64,000 bases of DNA, taken from Micromonospora sp. WMMD1102. Its GTDB lineage: Bacteria > Actinomycetota > Actinomycetes > Mycobacteriales > Micromonosporaceae. How positions within the stretch are numbered: position 1 is the stretch's first letter; each line of letters starts with the position of its first letter. Location of the stretch: positions 2,542,001 to 2,606,000 of the forward strand of contig NZ_JARUBN010000001.1 of NCBI RefSeq assembly GCF_029626265.1, in the 5' to 3' direction. Of this stretch, positions 51,907 to 60,732 are shown in pieces. The translations under genes and the position numbers were made by a program. The notes under the pieces are model-generated. The model had not been told where the DNA came from. It saw only the letters and a list, made by a program, of their open reading frames with translations, and made no database searches.

Positions 51907-53265
51907 TCAGCGCGGCGCCGGCAGCGTGGTCGTCCAGAGTGAACGGCCGTCCTGGTCCCGCAGGTGCACGGTGAGCGCCCCGGACGGCCCGTCGATGGCC
52001 ACCTCGCCGAAGTGCTGGTAGCCCTCGGCCGGCGACGTGTTCGCCCGCGGCGGGGCGTGCACGAAGACCGCCTGGGGCCCGAACGTGCCGTCCAGGGTGT
52101 TCGGCCCGAACGCACCGGCGTGCGCCGGGCCGGAGACGAACTCCCAGAACGGGGTGAAGTCGGCGACCGCCGCCCGGGCCGGGTCGTAGTGGTGCGCCGC
52201 CGGGTAGTGCACGTCGGCGGTGAGGAAGACGATGCCGCGTACCCCGGCCCGGTGCGTGCCGCGGAGGATCTCGGCGAACTCCAGCTCCCGGCCGGCCGGC
52301 GCGCCGCCGTCGCCCTGGGCGATCCCCTCCTGGGCGGTCGCGCCGTCCGGCACCACCAGCCCGATCGGCAGGTCGGCGGCGATCACCTTCCAGGTGGCCG
52401 TCGACCGCTTCAGCTCCCGGACCAGCCACTCCAGCTGTTCGGCGCCGAGCAGTCCGCGCCTCGGGTCGGCGTACGTGTTGCCGTCGTTGGGGTCCTTGTG
52501 GGTACGCATGTCCAGCACGAAGAGGTCCAGCAGCGGCCCGTACGGCAGCCGCCGGTAGAGCCGATCGTCCGACGGGGTCGGTACCCACTCGTGGAACGCC
52601 TGCCGGGCGCGGGCGGCGAGTACGTCGACCCGGCGCTCGGTGTACCGGGCGTCGTCCAGGTTCTCGCCGGGATACCAGTTGTTCGTCACCTCGTGGTCGT
52701 CCCACTGGTTGACCTGCGGCACCTCGGCGACGAAGGCCCGGAAGTGCTCGTCGAGCAGGTTGTAGGCGAACTGCCCCCGGTATTCGGCGAGCGTCTCGGC
52801 GACCTTGCTCTTCTCCGGCGTCACGATGTTTCGCCAGGTCCGCCCGTCCGGCAGCGCCACCGTCTCGGTCAGCGGGCCGTCGGCGTAGACGGTGTCGCCG
52901 CTGCACAGGTAGAAGTCGGGGCGGGTTTCGCGTATCGCCCGGAAGATGCCCATCCCGCCGAGGTCGGGGGCGATGCCCCAGCCCTGGCCGGCGATGTCAC
53001 CGGTCCAGACGAACCGGATGTCGTCGCGTCGGTCGCCGCGCCCGGGGGCGGTGCGCAGGCTACCGCCTGCCCACCGCCCTTCGGTGACCAGCGGATCAAC
53101 CGCACGCGAACGGCAGCCCCGCCGGAGCCGGCAGCCCCGCCGGAGCCGGAACCGGCAGCCGTGTTTCCGGTGCCGGCGGTCGGGTAGGGCAGTCCGGTCC
53201 TGCCGCCAGCCCTCCCGGCTGGAACCGTCGCCCGCCGCGGGCCGTGGCGGCAGTGCCCGGCGCAC
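51907..53265 (-). CDS. PhoD-like alkaline phosphatase, probably 5'-truncated
   Basis: From about residue 56 on, the protein is a clear PhoD metallophosphatase core: [74 protein letters not shown] and [12 protein letters not shown], carrying the expected metal ligands. It lacks the normal PhoD N-terminal domain and Tat signal. The first 55 residues are low-complexity Arg/Gly/Cys sequence over an 18-bp tandem repeat (53112-53147), with no ribosome binding site before GTG 53265. The gene seems to have lost its 5' end near 53100 and may be a pseudogene. Confidence 0.72.
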   Translation of the reverse strand: MRRALPPRPAAGDGSSREGWRQDRTALPDRRHRKHGCRFRLRRGCRLRRGCRSRAVDPLVTEGRWAGGSLRTAPGRGDRRDDIRFVWTGDIAGQGWGIAPDLGGMGIFRAIRETRPDFYLCSGDTVYADGPLTETVALPDGRTWRNIVTPEKSKVAETLAEYRGQFAYNLLDEHFRAFVAEVPQVNQWDDHEVTNNWYPGENLDDARYTERRVDVLAARARQAFHEWVPTPSDDRLYRRLPYGPLLDLFVLDMRTHKDPNDGNTYADPRRGLLGAEQLEWLVRELKRSTATWKVIAADLPIGLVVPDGATAQEGIAQGDGGAPAGRELEFAEILRGTHRAGVRGIVFLTADVHYPAAHHYDPARAAVADFTPFWEFVSGPAHAGAFGPNTLDGTFGPQAVFVHAPPRANTSPAEGYQHFGEVAIDGPSGALTVHLRDQDGRSLWTTTLPAPR

Positions 53266-53300
53266 CCGTCCGGGCAGGATCCGGGGTAAGGAGGACCGTG

Positions 53301-53756
53301 GTGTCGAAGGAGTACCGCAAGGACCCGGAGGCCGTTTCCCGGCTGACCGAGCAGCAGTACCACGTCACGCAGGAGAGCGGGACGGAACCGCCGTTCCGGA
53401 ACGCCTACTGGGACAGCAAGGAGCCGGGCATCTACGTCGACGTCGTCTCCGGCGAGCCGCTGTTCGCCTCGGTCGACAAGTACGACAGCGGCACCGGCTG
53501 GCCGAGCTTCACCGCCCCGATCGAGGCGGCGAACGTCGTCGAGATCGCCGACGCCAGCTACGGGATGGTCCGGACCGAGGTGCGGTCGGCGCACGGGGAC
53601 AGCCACCTCGGGCATCTCTTCGACGACGGCCCACGGGACCGGGGCGGGAGGCGGTACTGCATGAACTCCGCGTCGCTGCGCTTCGTACCGCTGGCGGACC
53701 TGGAGCGCGAGGGCTACGGCGAGTACCGCCGGCTCTTCGACGGCGCCGACGGCTGA
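53301..53756 (+). CDS. msrB: Peptide-methionine (R)-S-oxide reductase MsrB
   Basis: A 151-residue MsrB. GTG 53301 lies 5-6 bp after AAGGAGGA; GTG 53298 directly before it is too close to that site. Motifs: [54 protein letters not shown] and the catalytic [11 protein letters not shown] cysteine. The zinc CxxC pairs are absent ([13 protein letters not shown]), as in many zinc-free MsrB proteins. It repairs methionine-R-sulfoxide. Confidence 0.94.
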   Translation: MSKEYRKDPEAVSRLTEQQYHVTQESGTEPPFRNAYWDSKEPGIYVDVVSGEPLFASVDKYDSGTGWPSFTAPIEAANVVEIADASYGMVRTEVRSAHGDSHLGHLFDDGPRDRGGRRYCMNSASLRFVPLADLEREGYGEYRRLFDGADG

Positions 53757-53769
53757 CGGGCCAGGGCTG

Positions 53770-53900
53770 ACCGGCCAGCTCGTGCACGATCGCGGCGGCG
53801 ATCTGCGAGGCGGTCAGCTCCGCCGGGTCGAACGTCCGGGCGGCGGGAATGGTCGCCAGCAGTTCCCGGTAGTGGCGGTGCCGGGAACGGCCCCGCCGCC
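53770..53900 (-). pseudogene. Possible gene fragment between msrB and DUF899 gene
   Basis: On the minus strand an open frame reads HYRELLATIPAARTFDPAEL and then TASQIAAAIVHELAGQPWP, with protein-like composition and high GC3, but without start codon or stop in proper context. It resembles the C-terminal end of a small P-loop kinase-like protein. It probably is a leftover piece; chance coding bias cannot be excluded. Confidence 0.3.
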
Positions 53901-53916
53901 GACCGGGCCGCCGAGC

Positions 53917-53940
53917 CCGCGACCCGGCCGGCGGTCGCGG
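53917..53940. terminator. Bidirectional hairpin between msrB and the DUF899 gene
   Basis: CCGCGACC pairs with GGTCGCGG around an 8-base loop in the spacer between the two convergent genes, 17 bp past the DUF899 stop. It likely ends transcription on both sides. Confidence 0.55.
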
Positions 53941-53956
53941 CGGGCGGGCGGGCGGA

Positions 53957-54634
53957 TCAGGACACCCGACCGTAGAGCCGGGCGATGTCGGGGGAGTCGA
54001 GCCAGGCGTTGAAGGTCGGTCCCTGCGGCCAGCCTTCGGGAGAGTCCTGCCACTCCTCCCGCCGTCCGTAGGGCAGCACATCGGCCAGCGGAAACGTGAA
54101 GGTGAGCTGTTCGACGCCGCGACCGGTCGTGTGCCAGGTGCGGTAGACGGTCTCGCCGTCACGCAGGAAGACGTTGACCGCGAAGCCGCCGCCGGGCGGC
54201 GCGTCGACGTCTGCCCCGAACGGGCTGTCGGCGGTGGAGTACCACGTCATCGTGTTGCCGACGCGTTCGGCGTAGGCGAGGGCCGCCTCGATCGGGCCCT
54301 GGGTGACGATGACGAACCGTGCGTCGTAGTTGTCGAGGAAGTCCAGCCGGGTGTACGACGAGGTGAGACTGGTGCAGCCGCCGCACTGCCACTCGGCGTC
54401 CGGGTCCCACATGTGGTTGTAGACGATCAACTGCGACCTGCCCTCGAAGATCTCGACGAGCCGAACTGGTCCCTCGGCGCCGACCAGGGTGTATTCGGGC
54501 ATCTTCACCATCGGGAGTCTTCGTCGCTCGGCGGCGATGGCGTCGAGTTCCCGGGTGGCCGCCTTCTCGCGTACGCGCAGCTCGTCGAGCGCCCTGCGCC
54601 AGCTGGGATGGTCCACGACGGGTGGCTTGGCCAT
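53957..54634 (-). CDS. DUF899 thioredoxin-like family protein
   Basis: A 225-residue DUF899 protein starting at ATG 54634. Typical segments are PSWRRALDELRVREKAATRELDAIAAERRRLP, YNHMWDPDAEWQCGGCTSLTSSY with a CGGC motif, FVIVTQGPIEAALAYAERVG and FNVFLRD-like FAVNVFLRDGETVYRTWHTTGRGVE. The fold is thioredoxin-like. Members are predicted oxidoreductases or dithiol-disulfide isomerases; the reaction is unknown. Confidence 0.9.
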   Translation of the reverse strand: MAKPPVVDHPSWRRALDELRVREKAATRELDAIAAERRRLPMVKMPEYTLVGAEGPVRLVEIFEGRSQLIVYNHMWDPDAEWQCGGCTSLTSSYTRLDFLDNYDARFVIVTQGPIEAALAYAERVGNTMTWYSTADSPFGADVDAPPGGGFAVNVFLRDGETVYRTWHTTGRGVEQLTFTFPLADVLPYGRREEWQDSPEGWPQGPTFNAWLDSPDIARLYGRVS

Positions 54635-54751
54635 GATCAGCTCCTTCGTTCGACTCCTTCCCAGGTACCCAGCGAAACCGCCGGGGTCACCCCCGACGGT
54701 GAACGCCCGCGGTGCGGGGTTCTCCCGCCGACCCGCCCGGGGCCGACCGCC

Positions 54752-55879
54752 CTAGCGTCCTCGGCCGGGCCCGCGGCGGGCCCGCCGGACGGCGAAGACG
54801 CCGAAGGCCAGCATGACCAGCAGGGTCGCCACCACCGCACCGACGAAGCGGCCGGTGATGTCGAGAGTCGAGTTCGCCGACCGTTCGCCGGACCCGGCAC
54901 CGTCGGAGGCGACCGGAGCCGGGGTGCTGGTCGCGGGCGCCGGCTTGGGCTCCCGGTCCGGCAGCGGATAGCGCAGCAGTGCCGGATCGGTGGCCGACCC
55001 ACCCTCCGCCTTCTCCGAGAGCGTCAGCAGCGCCGTACCGTCCGGGCTGTACGTGACCGTCTCGCCCTGTGGCTCGTCGGGCAGCGGCACCACCCGGGGG
55101 GTCCCCTCGGTGACGGAGCGGACCACGTCACCGCCGGTCACCTCGAACTCCAGGGCGTCGGCATAGGTGCGCAGCACCACCCGGCCGCCGTCCGGGCTGA
55201 CCGCCCCGCCGGTGACGAGTTGCCGTCCGAAGAACGAGAACGGGTTGCTGGTGGTGCTGGTCGGCAGGGTGAACTGGCCGACCTTGCGCAGCGCTGTGGT
55301 CTGCCCGGCCCGCAGCGTCCGAGCCGGGACGTAGAGGCCGGGGATGCCCGGGTCCTTGGTGACGATGACCGGGGTGCCGTCGCCGGTCAGCAGCAGCGCC
55401 TCCGCGTCGTGCGGGCCGTCGGGATAGCTGACCCGGTGCAGCACCGGCGACCGGGCGCCCGGCGCGAGTTTCCAGAGCGCCACGGTCTCGCGTTCCCGGT
55501 CGTTGTCGCCGATGTCGCCGACCCAGATCGTGCCGTCCGGCGCCCGGATCAGGTCCTCGGTGTCCCGGGGCCGGGACGGATAGCGGACGGTACGGGTGAC
55601 CGCGCAGTCCCGGTCCAGGAAGAAGATCCGTCGCCGGTCGTCCGCGTCCGAGCTGTCGTTGACCACGACGTAGCCGTCGCCGACGGCGGCCAGCCCGGAG
55701 ACCTCGGGCAGCCGCTCGTCGTCGACCGTGCAGACCCGGGCGCCGGCGGCGGCGCCGGCCGCAGTGCGGGTGCCGGTCGTCAGTTGCCCGGCCGGCTGGC
55801 CGGCGGCGGGCCGGGCCGCCGCGCCGCCGAACGGCAGGGCCAGCACCGCCACCACCACCGGGGTCACCAGTCGCCGCAT
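54752..55879 (-). CDS. Secreted, membrane-anchored beta-propeller-like protein
   Basis: A 375-residue protein with an N-terminal signal peptide (LVTPVVVAVLALPFGGAAA) and a C-terminal membrane helix (FVGAVVATLLVMLAFGVFAV) followed by a basic tail. The middle shows repeated propeller-like strands: PEVSGLAAVGDGYVVVNDS, RDTEDLIRAPDGTIWVGDIGDN, PHDAEALLLTGDGTPVIVTKD and TVTYSPDGTALLTLSE. The DIGDN and DAEAL segments resemble the uncharacterised extracellular propeller/phytase-like esterase family. Proline/alanine-rich linker before the anchor. Substrate unknown. Confidence 0.78.
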   Translation of the reverse strand: MRRLVTPVVVAVLALPFGGAAARPAAGQPAGQLTTGTRTAAGAAAGARVCTVDDERLPEVSGLAAVGDGYVVVNDSSDADDRRRIFFLDRDCAVTRTVRYPSRPRDTEDLIRAPDGTIWVGDIGDNDRERETVALWKLAPGARSPVLHRVSYPDGPHDAEALLLTGDGTPVIVTKDPGIPGLYVPARTLRAGQTTALRKVGQFTLPTSTTSNPFSFFGRQLVTGGAVSPDGGRVVLRTYADALEFEVTGGDVVRSVTEGTPRVVPLPDEPQGETVTYSPDGTALLTLSEKAEGGSATDPALLRYPLPDREPKPAPATSTPAPVASDGAGSGERSANSTLDITGRFVGAVVATLLVMLAFGVFAVRRARRGPGRGR

Positions 55880-55953
55880 CCGGCAAGTGTGGCACGGGGT
55901 TTCACGTTTCCGGGCCGCCGTCCGGGTCGGGTCAGCCGATGGCGGGACACCCG

Positions 55954-57135
55954 TCAGGCGGCCCCCTGGGACATCGGATGCGCCCGCTCCACGGGTATCC
56001 CGGGGATCTGGTCGAGGCCGCTCGGGACCGCGCTGTCGGCCGGGACCGGGTTGTCGGCCGGGGGTGCGGTGTCGGCCGGGAGCGGGTTGTCGGCCGGGGG
56101 TGCGGTGTCGGCCGGGAGCGGGTTGTCGGCCGGGGGTGCGGTGTCGGCCGGGAGCGGGTTGTCGGCCGGGGGTGCGGTGTCGGCCGGGAGCGTGCTGTCG
56201 GGGCCGGTCTGCCGGACGAAGTCGACGGCCCGGCGTACGACCTCGGGGTCGGCGAGGATCCGGCCGTGCCCGAGCCCGCTGGTGCGGTACAGCCGGCCGG
56301 GCCAGGCGGCGGCCGTCGCGGCACCGTCGGCCGGGATCACCTCGCGGTCCCGGCGGTCGTGGATCACCAGCAGCGGCGGCAGTCCAGCGGAGCGGCGGGC
56401 CCGGGAGAGCAGGTCGTAGTCGGTGATCGAACGGCCGACCAGCGACTCCATCGCGGCGACCAGCCGCTCACCGACGACCGGCCCGATGCCGAGCCTGTGC
56501 TGGAACACCCGGATGTAGGGGAGTGGGTCGGCCAGCGGGGCGATCATCACCAGCCGGCCCACCGGCAGTCCGTCCAGCACGGCGACCCCGGTCGCGCTGG
56601 CGCCCAGCGAGTGGGCGATCACGGCGTGCGCCGGGCCGTGCGCCCGGACGACCGCCGCGAGCACGTCGGCGAACTCGGCGAGCGTCGCCCGGTGTGGGCC
56701 GAGCGCCCCCGGTCCGGAGCGGCCGTGGCTGAGCGCGTCCCAGCTGACCACCCGGTAGCCGGCCGCCACCAGCGTGGGGACGAATCCGTGCAGTTGGCCG
56801 GCGGAGCCGCCCCAGCCGTGCGCGAGATAGACGAGCGGGCCGCTGCCCCAGACCCGGCCGGTGACCGTACCGCCGTCGACCTCGAGCGAGAAGGCGGCCC
56901 CGTCGTGCGGGCCGGTGAAGGTGGTGGCGCCGCCGGTTCCGGGCGGCGGAGTCGCGCCGGGGACGGTGCGCCGGCGGGGCGGGGTGCACCAGAGCCGCAG
57001 CGCGAGCCGGCCTCCGACGTCCGGCGCCAGGTGTTCCAGGGTACGGAAGGCAGCCCGTAACCCGATGGTGACGACAGTCTGCTGAAACGAACGAACGATC
57101 GTGCTTTTTTTGCCTCGGGTAGATGGACTGGCCAT
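55954..57135 (-). CDS. Alpha/beta hydrolase with C-terminal PADxAPPADNP repeats
   Basis: A 393-residue protein. Residues about 65-310 are an alpha/beta hydrolase: oxyanion region YLAHGWGGSAGQLHGFV, nucleophile motif IAHSLGASATGVAV (GxSxG variant HSLGAS), Asp in VIHDRRDREVIP and His in GLGHGRILADPEV. The last about 65 residues are four 12-residue repeats LPADTAPPADNP, encoded by 36-bp DNA repeats. ATG 57135 follows GAGGAG. It is next to a TetR gene and shares a 14-base element with it. Ester or lipid substrate unknown. Confidence 0.88.
   Translation of the reverse strand: MASPSTRGKKSTIVRSFQQTVVTIGLRAAFRTLEHLAPDVGGRLALRLWCTPPRRRTVPGATPPPGTGGATTFTGPHDGAAFSLEVDGGTVTGRVWGSGPLVYLAHGWGGSAGQLHGFVPTLVAAGYRVVSWDALSHGRSGPGALGPHRATLAEFADVLAAVVRAHGPAHAVIAHSLGASATGVAVLDGLPVGRLVMIAPLADPLPYIRVFQHRLGIGPVVGERLVAAMESLVGRSITDYDLLSRARRSAGLPPLLVIHDRRDREVIPADGAATAAAWPGRLYRTSGLGHGRILADPEVVRRAVDFVRQTGPDSTLPADTAPPADNPLPADTAPPADNPLPADTAPPADNPLPADTAPPADNPVPADSAVPSGLDQIPGIPVERAHPMSQGAA
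56035..56203. repeat. 36-bp tandem repeat inside the hydrolase gene
   Basis: Four full copies (56035-56070, 56071-56106, 56107-56142, 56143-56178) and a partial fifth of a unit starting GTCGGCCGGGAGCGGGTTG. It encodes the proline-rich tail. Copy number is likely variable between strains. Confidence 0.93.
57091..57104. promoter_or_regulatory. TetR operator-like element, copy within the 5' end of the hydrolase gene
   Basis: ACGAACGATCGTGC is the exact reverse complement of the sequence at 57759-57772 in front of the TetR gene. It falls 31-44 bases into the hydrolase coding region if ATG 57135 is the start, so it could act as an intragenic operator. Confidence 0.5.
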
Positions 57136-57155
57136 GACGGCTCCTCGGTTTGGTG

Positions 57156-57746
57156 TCAGTCGGACTTCGGCCGGGCGGCGTCGAGCAGGGCCTCGAAGGC
57201 CAGCCGGGACCAGGTCTCGGTGCGCGGGTCGTGCAGCAGGCGGCGGGCGTGGAACGCGCCGAGCATGACGCTGTGCAGGTCGTGGGCGAACCGCTCGGGG
57301 TCGGCGCCCTCGTCGAACTGCCCCTCGGCGATCCCGGTGCGGAAGATCTGCGCGATCGCGTCGGCCAGGTCCCGGTGGTCGGCCACCAGCTGGTCCCGGA
57401 CCGGGCCGGGCTGGTCGTCGAACTCCGTGGCGGCCGAGACGAAGAGGCAGGCGCCGGCCAGGCCGACGCTGCGCATCCAGTTGTCGAAGAGGGCCCGCAT
57501 CCGGGCCTCGCCCCGGGGGGCGCGCAGCGCCGGGCGGACCACCTCGGCGGTGAAGATGTCCCGGGCGTAACCGAGCACCTGGAGGTGCAGCGTCTCCTTG
57601 GAGCGGAAGTGCGCGAAGAGGCCGCTCTTGGACATGTCGAGCCGGGCGGCGAGCGAACCGATGGTGAGGCCGCCCAGGCCGAGCCGGCTGGCGACCTCGG
57701 TCGCCTCGGCCAGCACCGCCTGGCGGGTGGCTTCACCCTTGCTCAC
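57156..57746 (-). CDS. TetR/AcrR-family transcriptional regulator
   Basis: A 196-residue TetR protein. GTG 57746 (MSKGEATRQAVLAEATEVASRLG) starts the DNA-binding domain, with the recognition segment LTIGSLAARLDMSKSGLFAHFRSKETLHLQVL. The C-terminal ligand domain has FDNWMRSVGLAGACLFVSAATEFDDQPGPVRDQLV, similar to the TetR_C_11-like group. It lies 20 bp upstream of the hydrolase gene in the same direction, and probably controls both through the shared palindromic element. Confidence 0.9.
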   Translation of the reverse strand: MSKGEATRQAVLAEATEVASRLGLGGLTIGSLAARLDMSKSGLFAHFRSKETLHLQVLGYARDIFTAEVVRPALRAPRGEARMRALFDNWMRSVGLAGACLFVSAATEFDDQPGPVRDQLVADHRDLADAIAQIFRTGIAEGQFDEGADPERFAHDLHSVMLGAFHARRLLHDPRTETWSRLAFEALLDAARPKSD

Positions 57747-57758
57747 CCGGTATTGATA

Positions 57759-57772
57759 GCACGATCGTTCGT
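57759..57772. promoter_or_regulatory. TetR operator-like element upstream of the TetR gene
   Basis: GCACGATCGTTCGT, centred on CGATCG, lies 13 bp before the TetR start codon. The exact complement recurs at 57091-57104 in the next gene. Typical position for autoregulation. Confidence 0.55.
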
Positions 57773-57893
57773 ATCCTGCCAAGGGCCGTCCCACCGGGGG
57801 CGCACGGCGGACCCGCCCGCCGAGCGGCACCGCACCGGCCACCGTGGACGGACGGGAGGTCCGGATTCCCGGGTACGGCGGCATAATGCGAGA

Positions 57894-59174
57894 GTGCGAG
57901 CTGACCCGGACGCGCGACGCACCCGACGTACGGCGGCAGGCGCGGCGCCGGGCCGACCGGCACCCCTCCCGGCCCGGCGTACGGCGTCGGTGCTGGCCGC
58001 GCTGCTGGCCGGCCTGATCGCCACGGCCGGCGGCCCGGCGGCGGCCAGCCCTCCACACCGGTACGCCGCCGCCCGCTGCGGCCCCGCCGTCACCGACCCG
58101 CTCGCCGCCGCGCCCTGGCCGCTGACCCGGCTCCGCCCCGATCTCGCCTGGCCGTTGAGCACCGGGGTCGGGATCAGGGTCGCCGTCGTCGACTCCGGTG
58201 TCTCCGCCGACCACCCCACCCTGGCCGGGAAGGTGCTGCCCGGCCGCGACCTGCTGTCCGACTCCGACGGCGACGGCCGGTGCGACGAGAACGGCCACGG
58301 CACCCTGATCGCCGGGATCATCGCCGGCCGGGAGGCGGTCAGCGCCGGCTTCCGCTTCTACGGCGTCGCACCGGGAGCCGAGATCGTGCCGGTACGCGTA
58401 CTCCGCGACCAGCGCAGGTCCGAGGAGGCCGATCTCTCCGGCCGGATCGCCGAGGCGATCCGCTGGGCGGTCGACGAGGCGGGGGCCGACGTGGTGAACC
58501 TGTCGCTGACCACCCCGCCGACCCGGCAGTTGCAGTCGGCCGTCGCGCACGCCCTGGACCGCCGGGTCGTGGTGGTCGCCGCCGCGGGCAACGCCGGCGA
58601 GTCGAACGCGCAGGCGGGGCAGCCGACCTTTCCGGCGGCCTATCCGGGGGTGCTGGCGGTGGCCGGGGTGAACGCCGCGGACGCGCACGTGCAGACGTCG
58701 ACAAGCGGCGACTTCGTCGACGTGGCGGCACCCGGCGAGCGGATCGCCGGCCCGGCGGTGGCCGGCGGAGGCTACCTGTTCACCGCCGAGGGCGGCACCA
58801 GCTTCGCCGCCGGGTACGTCTCCGGGCTGGCCGCGCTGATCCGGGCGTACGACCCGACGCTCTCGCCCGAGCAGGTCGCCGACCGGATCACCCAGACCGC
58901 CGACCACCCGGACGGGCTGTGGAACTCCCAGGTGGGGCACGGGGTCGTCAACCCGGTACGCGCGGTCGGCGCGCTGCGCCCGGCCGGCGCCGCCGAACCC
59001 GGCGCCGCGGTGAGCGTGCCGCGCCCGGCCGCCCGCCCCGGCCCGCTGGGCGCGGTGAGCGCCGTCTCGGGCGTGGTCGCCGTGATCGGCGTCGCGCTGG
59101 CGGCACTCCTGCTGGCCTCGGTACCCGTCGTCCGGCGTGGCCGCCGCCGGGGCTGGCGGACGGCCCGGAAGTGA
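57894..59174 (+). CDS. mycP: Type VII secretion-associated serine protease mycosin
   Basis: A 426-residue subtilisin-like mycosin. N-terminal arginine-rich stretch and signal/hydrophobic segment (TASVLAALLAGLIATAGG), then the S8 catalytic triad: Asp in VAVVDSGVSADHP, His in DENGHGTLIAGIIAG, Ser in GGTSFAAGYVSGLAALI, with the oxyanion Asn in AAAGNAGES. A C-terminal membrane helix (LGAVSAVSGVVAVIGVALAALLLASV) and basic tail anchor it, as in MycP. It stabilises the ESX membrane complex and cleaves substrates such as EspB homologues. GTG 57894 is the longest sensible start, without a clear ribosome binding site. Confidence 0.93.
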   Translation: MRADPDARRTRRTAAGAAPGRPAPLPARRTASVLAALLAGLIATAGGPAAASPPHRYAAARCGPAVTDPLAAAPWPLTRLRPDLAWPLSTGVGIRVAVVDSGVSADHPTLAGKVLPGRDLLSDSDGDGRCDENGHGTLIAGIIAGREAVSAGFRFYGVAPGAEIVPVRVLRDQRRSEEADLSGRIAEAIRWAVDEAGADVVNLSLTTPPTRQLQSAVAHALDRRVVVVAAAGNAGESNAQAGQPTFPAAYPGVLAVAGVNAADAHVQTSTSGDFVDVAAPGERIAGPAVAGGGYLFTAEGGTSFAAGYVSGLAALIRAYDPTLSPEQVADRITQTADHPDGLWNSQVGHGVVNPVRAVGALRPAGAAEPGAAVSVPRPAARPGPLGAVSAVSGVVAVIGVALAALLLASVPVVRRGRRRGWRTARK

Positions 59175-59292
59175 CAGCCGGTGCACTGTCGATCGTCTGA
59201 AGTCGACCGGCGAAGCCGAGCGGTGCCTGGGCACCTCCCGGTGTGCCCGAGCGGTGATAATGTCCCGGCATCGTCGACACGGAGGTTGAGGC

Positions 59293-60672
59293 GTGGCCAG
59301 TGGGTTCAGCCGGGTCACGGTGGTAGCTCCACGCAACCGCGTCGATCTCGCGCTACCCGCGGACGTACCCCTGGCCGACCTGTTGCCGACGGTGCTCAGC
59401 TGGGCGGGCGACGCCCTGGCCGACGATTCGGCGGCGCGCAACGGCTGGACGCTGTCCCGGCTCGGCGGTGCGGCGCTGGACAGCTCGCGCACCCCGGCCC
59501 AACTCGAGGTACGCGACGGCGAGCTGCTCTACCTGCGTCCCCGGGGCGAGGAGGCGCCGCTGCCGGTCTTCGACGACGTGGTGGACGCCGTCGCCACCGC
59601 CGCACAGCGACGTACCGGCCGGTGGAGCCCGGCCGCCACCCGGGCGCTCGGGCTGACCCTCGGGGTGGTGGCCCTGCTCGGCGGCGCGGTCGCGGTACTG
59701 CTGGCCGGGCCGCCGCAACTGCCCGGCGGCCTGGTCGGACTCGGCCTCGCCGCCGCCCTGCTGCTCGGCGCGGTGGTGCTGGCCCGGGCCGTGGGCGATC
59801 CACAGAGCGCCACCGTCCTCGCCCTGGTGGCGCTCTGCCACGCGGCGGTCGGCGGGCTGCTGGTGCTCGCCGGTGACCGGACCGTCGGCCAGCTCGCCCC
59901 GCCGCACGTGCTGGTCGCCGCGACCGCTGTGGTGCTGGTGGCGGCGGCCGCCGCGATCGGCGTCGGCGACGCCGGGCCGGTCTTCCTGTGCGGTGCTGCC
60001 GGTGCGGTGGCGCTGCTGGTGGCCGCCGCGATCCGGGTGCTCTTCGGGGTGGGCACCCCGGCGGCGGCGGCGATCACCGTCACCCTGGCCTTCGCCACGC
60101 TCCCGCTGCTGCCGATGTTCGCCTACCGGCTCGGCCGGCTGCCGGTCTCGCCGGTGCCGACCGACCCGGAGCAGCTGCGCCAGGACGTCCACACGGTCGA
60201 CGGCCACGAGACGTTCGCCCGGGCCGACCGGGCCGACGCCTTCCTGGCCAGCCTGCTCAGCGCGCTGTCGCTGATCGGTGCGGTGGCCGCCGTCGCGGTG
60301 GCCGCCGACGGGATCGCCGGACTGGCGCTCTGCGCCGTGCTGGGACTGACGATGATGGCCCGGGCCCGCTGGTTCCTCGGCCGGGCGCAGCGGCTGCCGC
60401 TGCTCGGCGCGGGAGCCGTGGCCCTGACCGCCGCCGTGGTCGCCGCCTACGACGACCTGGGACTGGTGTGGCGGCTGACGCTGCTGCTCGGGGTACTGCT
60501 GCTGGTCGCCGCGATCAGTGTCGGCTTCGCGCTGGCCGCCGGGCGCCGGCCGGGTTCGCCGATCTGGGGACGCACTCTCGACATCGTCGAGGTTCTGCTC
60601 GTCCTCGCCGTATTCCCGCTGGCGGTGTGGGTCAGCGGGCTGCTCGACTGGATCCGCGCGATCCGAGGCTGA
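59293..60672 (+). CDS. eccD: Type VII secretion integral membrane protein EccD
   Basis: A 459-residue EccD. GTG 59293 follows GGAGGTTGAGGC. Residues about 1-95 are the YukD ubiquitin-like cytoplasmic domain (SRVTVVAPRNRVDLALPADVPLADLLP), followed by 11 hydrophobic segments to the C-terminus. EccD forms the channel-like core of the ESX inner-membrane complex with EccB, EccC and EccE. It lies 119 bp after mycP. Confidence 0.93.
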   Translation: MASGFSRVTVVAPRNRVDLALPADVPLADLLPTVLSWAGDALADDSAARNGWTLSRLGGAALDSSRTPAQLEVRDGELLYLRPRGEEAPLPVFDDVVDAVATAAQRRTGRWSPAATRALGLTLGVVALLGGAVAVLLAGPPQLPGGLVGLGLAAALLLGAVVLARAVGDPQSATVLALVALCHAAVGGLLVLAGDRTVGQLAPPHVLVAATAVVLVAAAAAIGVGDAGPVFLCGAAGAVALLVAAAIRVLFGVGTPAAAAITVTLAFATLPLLPMFAYRLGRLPVSPVPTDPEQLRQDVHTVDGHETFARADRADAFLASLLSALSLIGAVAAVAVAADGIAGLALCAVLGLTMMARARWFLGRAQRLPLLGAGAVALTAAVVAAYDDLGLVWRLTLLLGVLLLVAAISVGFALAAGRRPGSPIWGRTLDIVEVLLVLAVFPLAVWVSGLLDWIRAIRG

Positions 60673-60732
60673 TCCCCGCCGCCTCACAGCCCACTTCGGG
60701 TCGGGTGCTCGGGGGCCCGCCGCGCCTGCCCG

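Noticed and set aside
56035..56203. CRISPR-like array
   Set aside because: Tandem 36-bp units without spacers, translated as a proline-rich tail.
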